Shown in pieces: positions 5,207-5,523 of a stretch of 5,523 nucleotides of DNA. Position numbers and translations under genes: made by a program. How positions within the stretch are numbered: the stretch's first letter is position 1; the number at the start of each line of letters is the position of its first letter. Origin of the DNA: Betaproteobacteria bacterium (GTDB taxonomy: Bacteria > Pseudomonadota > Gammaproteobacteria > Burkholderiales > Burkholderiaceae_C); assembly GCA_009925955.1 (NCBI GenBank), contig RFPX01000090.1, positions 1 to 5,523 on the forward strand, read 5' to 3'. Below the pieces are notes generated by a model. That model ran no database searches. It was not told the origin of the DNA and saw only the letters and a list, made by a program, of their open reading frames with translations.

Positions 5207-5523
5207 ATGAGCGAGTTGCGCAAGTTCCTGTTTGAAGGCCTTCCGGTGCGGGGCATGTTGGTCCGCTTGACCGAGTCTTGGCAGGACCTGCTGGAGCGCC
5301 GCGCCCAAGCCGAGTCGGGTGCTTATCCCGAACCGGTGCGCAAGCTGCTGGGGGAAATGGCGGCCGCCGCCGTGCTCATGCAGTCCAACATCAAGTTCAA
5401 TGGCGCGCTCATCCTGCAGATGCAAGGGGATGGTCCGGTGCGGCTGGCGGTCGCCGAGGTCCAGCCAGACCTCAGTTTTCGGGCCACGGCCACCTTGCAG
5501 GGCGCCGTGCCCCATGGGGCACG
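5207..5523 (+). CDS. hslO: Hsp33 redox-regulated molecular chaperone, N-terminal part (cut by window edge)
   Basis: Partial gene: 105 complete codons from ATG 5207 to the right edge. Hsp33 is a cytoplasmic holdase. Oxidation releases zinc from its C-terminal cysteine centre and unfolds a linker, and the protein then binds unfolding clients during oxidative or bleach stress. The visible part is the N-terminal core domain. FLFEGLPVRGMLVRLTESW (7-25) corresponds to the E. coli region with LFENFAVRGELV. YPEPVRKLLGEM (40-51) and IKFNGALILQMQGDGPVRLAV (61-81) follow, the latter containing the very conserved QGDGP. The zinc-binding CxC/CxxC region lies outside the window, so redox control cannot be confirmed. 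The start follows an in-frame TAG at 5195 and has no Shine-Dalgarno sequence. A -10-like TAGAAT immediately upstream suggests a leaderless mRNA. The gene is divergent from the DUF455 gene with at most about 15 nt between their starts. Confidence 0.93.
   Translation, partial: MSELRKFLFEGLPVRGMLVRLTESWQDLLERRAQAESGAYPEPVRKLLGEMAAAAVLMQSNIKFNGALILQMQGDGPVRLAVAEVQPDLSFRATATLQGAVPHGA

Noticed and set aside
5204..5515. Minus-strand extension of the DUF455 frame by 104 codons across hslO
   Set aside because: The segment is antisense to the clear Hsp33 N-terminus and does not resemble DUF455 N-termini. Family-like sequence starts near MDMRERAL.

Overview
The window is GC-rich, gene-dense chromosomal DNA that most resembles a betaproteobacterium of the order Burkholderiales, probably Comamonadaceae. 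The inference rests on an orphan Bug-type (tripartite tricarboxylate transporter, TTT) binding protein, a DUF455 ferritin-like protein beside xerD and hslO, very high third-position GC, and a twin-arginine AmiC downstream of tsaE. It is a family-level guess from memory of gene content, not a database match. I see no phage, insertion sequence, CRISPR array, tRNA or rRNA. This is core genome, and I found no convincing undescribed multi-gene system.

Layout. Positions 1-567 (minus) hold the N-terminal 189 codons of a Tat-exported N-acetylmuramoyl-L-alanine amidase (amiC), cut by the window edge. It overlaps by 4 nt (ATGA) the end of tsaE (564-1046, minus), the ATPase of tRNA t6A synthesis. Divergent from tsaE, and overlapping its 5' end if both first starts are used, is queG (1038-2294, plus), the epoxyqueuosine reductase of tRNA queuosine synthesis. 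A 128-bp gap (2295-2422) holds a weak hairpin and a good sigma70-like promoter. It is followed by a Bug-family periplasmic binding protein (2423-3424, plus), which carries a perfect in-frame 18-bp tandem duplication. After 43 bp comes xerD (3468-4379, plus), the tyrosine recombinase of chromosome dimer resolution. Its stop codon overlaps that of a convergent DUF455 ferritin-like gene (4376-5191, minus). Divergent from DUF455, hslO (Hsp33, redox-regulated chaperone) starts at 5207 and runs off the right edge.

Functional reading. The left half resembles the Escherichia coli neighbourhood queG / nnr-tsaE-amiB-mutL, two tRNA-modification genes plus a cell-wall amidase, but here nnr is not between queG and tsaE. 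The right half joins chromosome segregation (xerD) with a possible oxidative-stress pair (DUF455 and hslO).

The most notable signals are small. The same -10-like TAGAATC lies exactly 6 nt before the ATG of both queG and hslO, which predicts leaderless mRNAs. There is also the 18-bp duplication in the binding protein, an extended loop in QueG, and extreme compaction at the gene borders.
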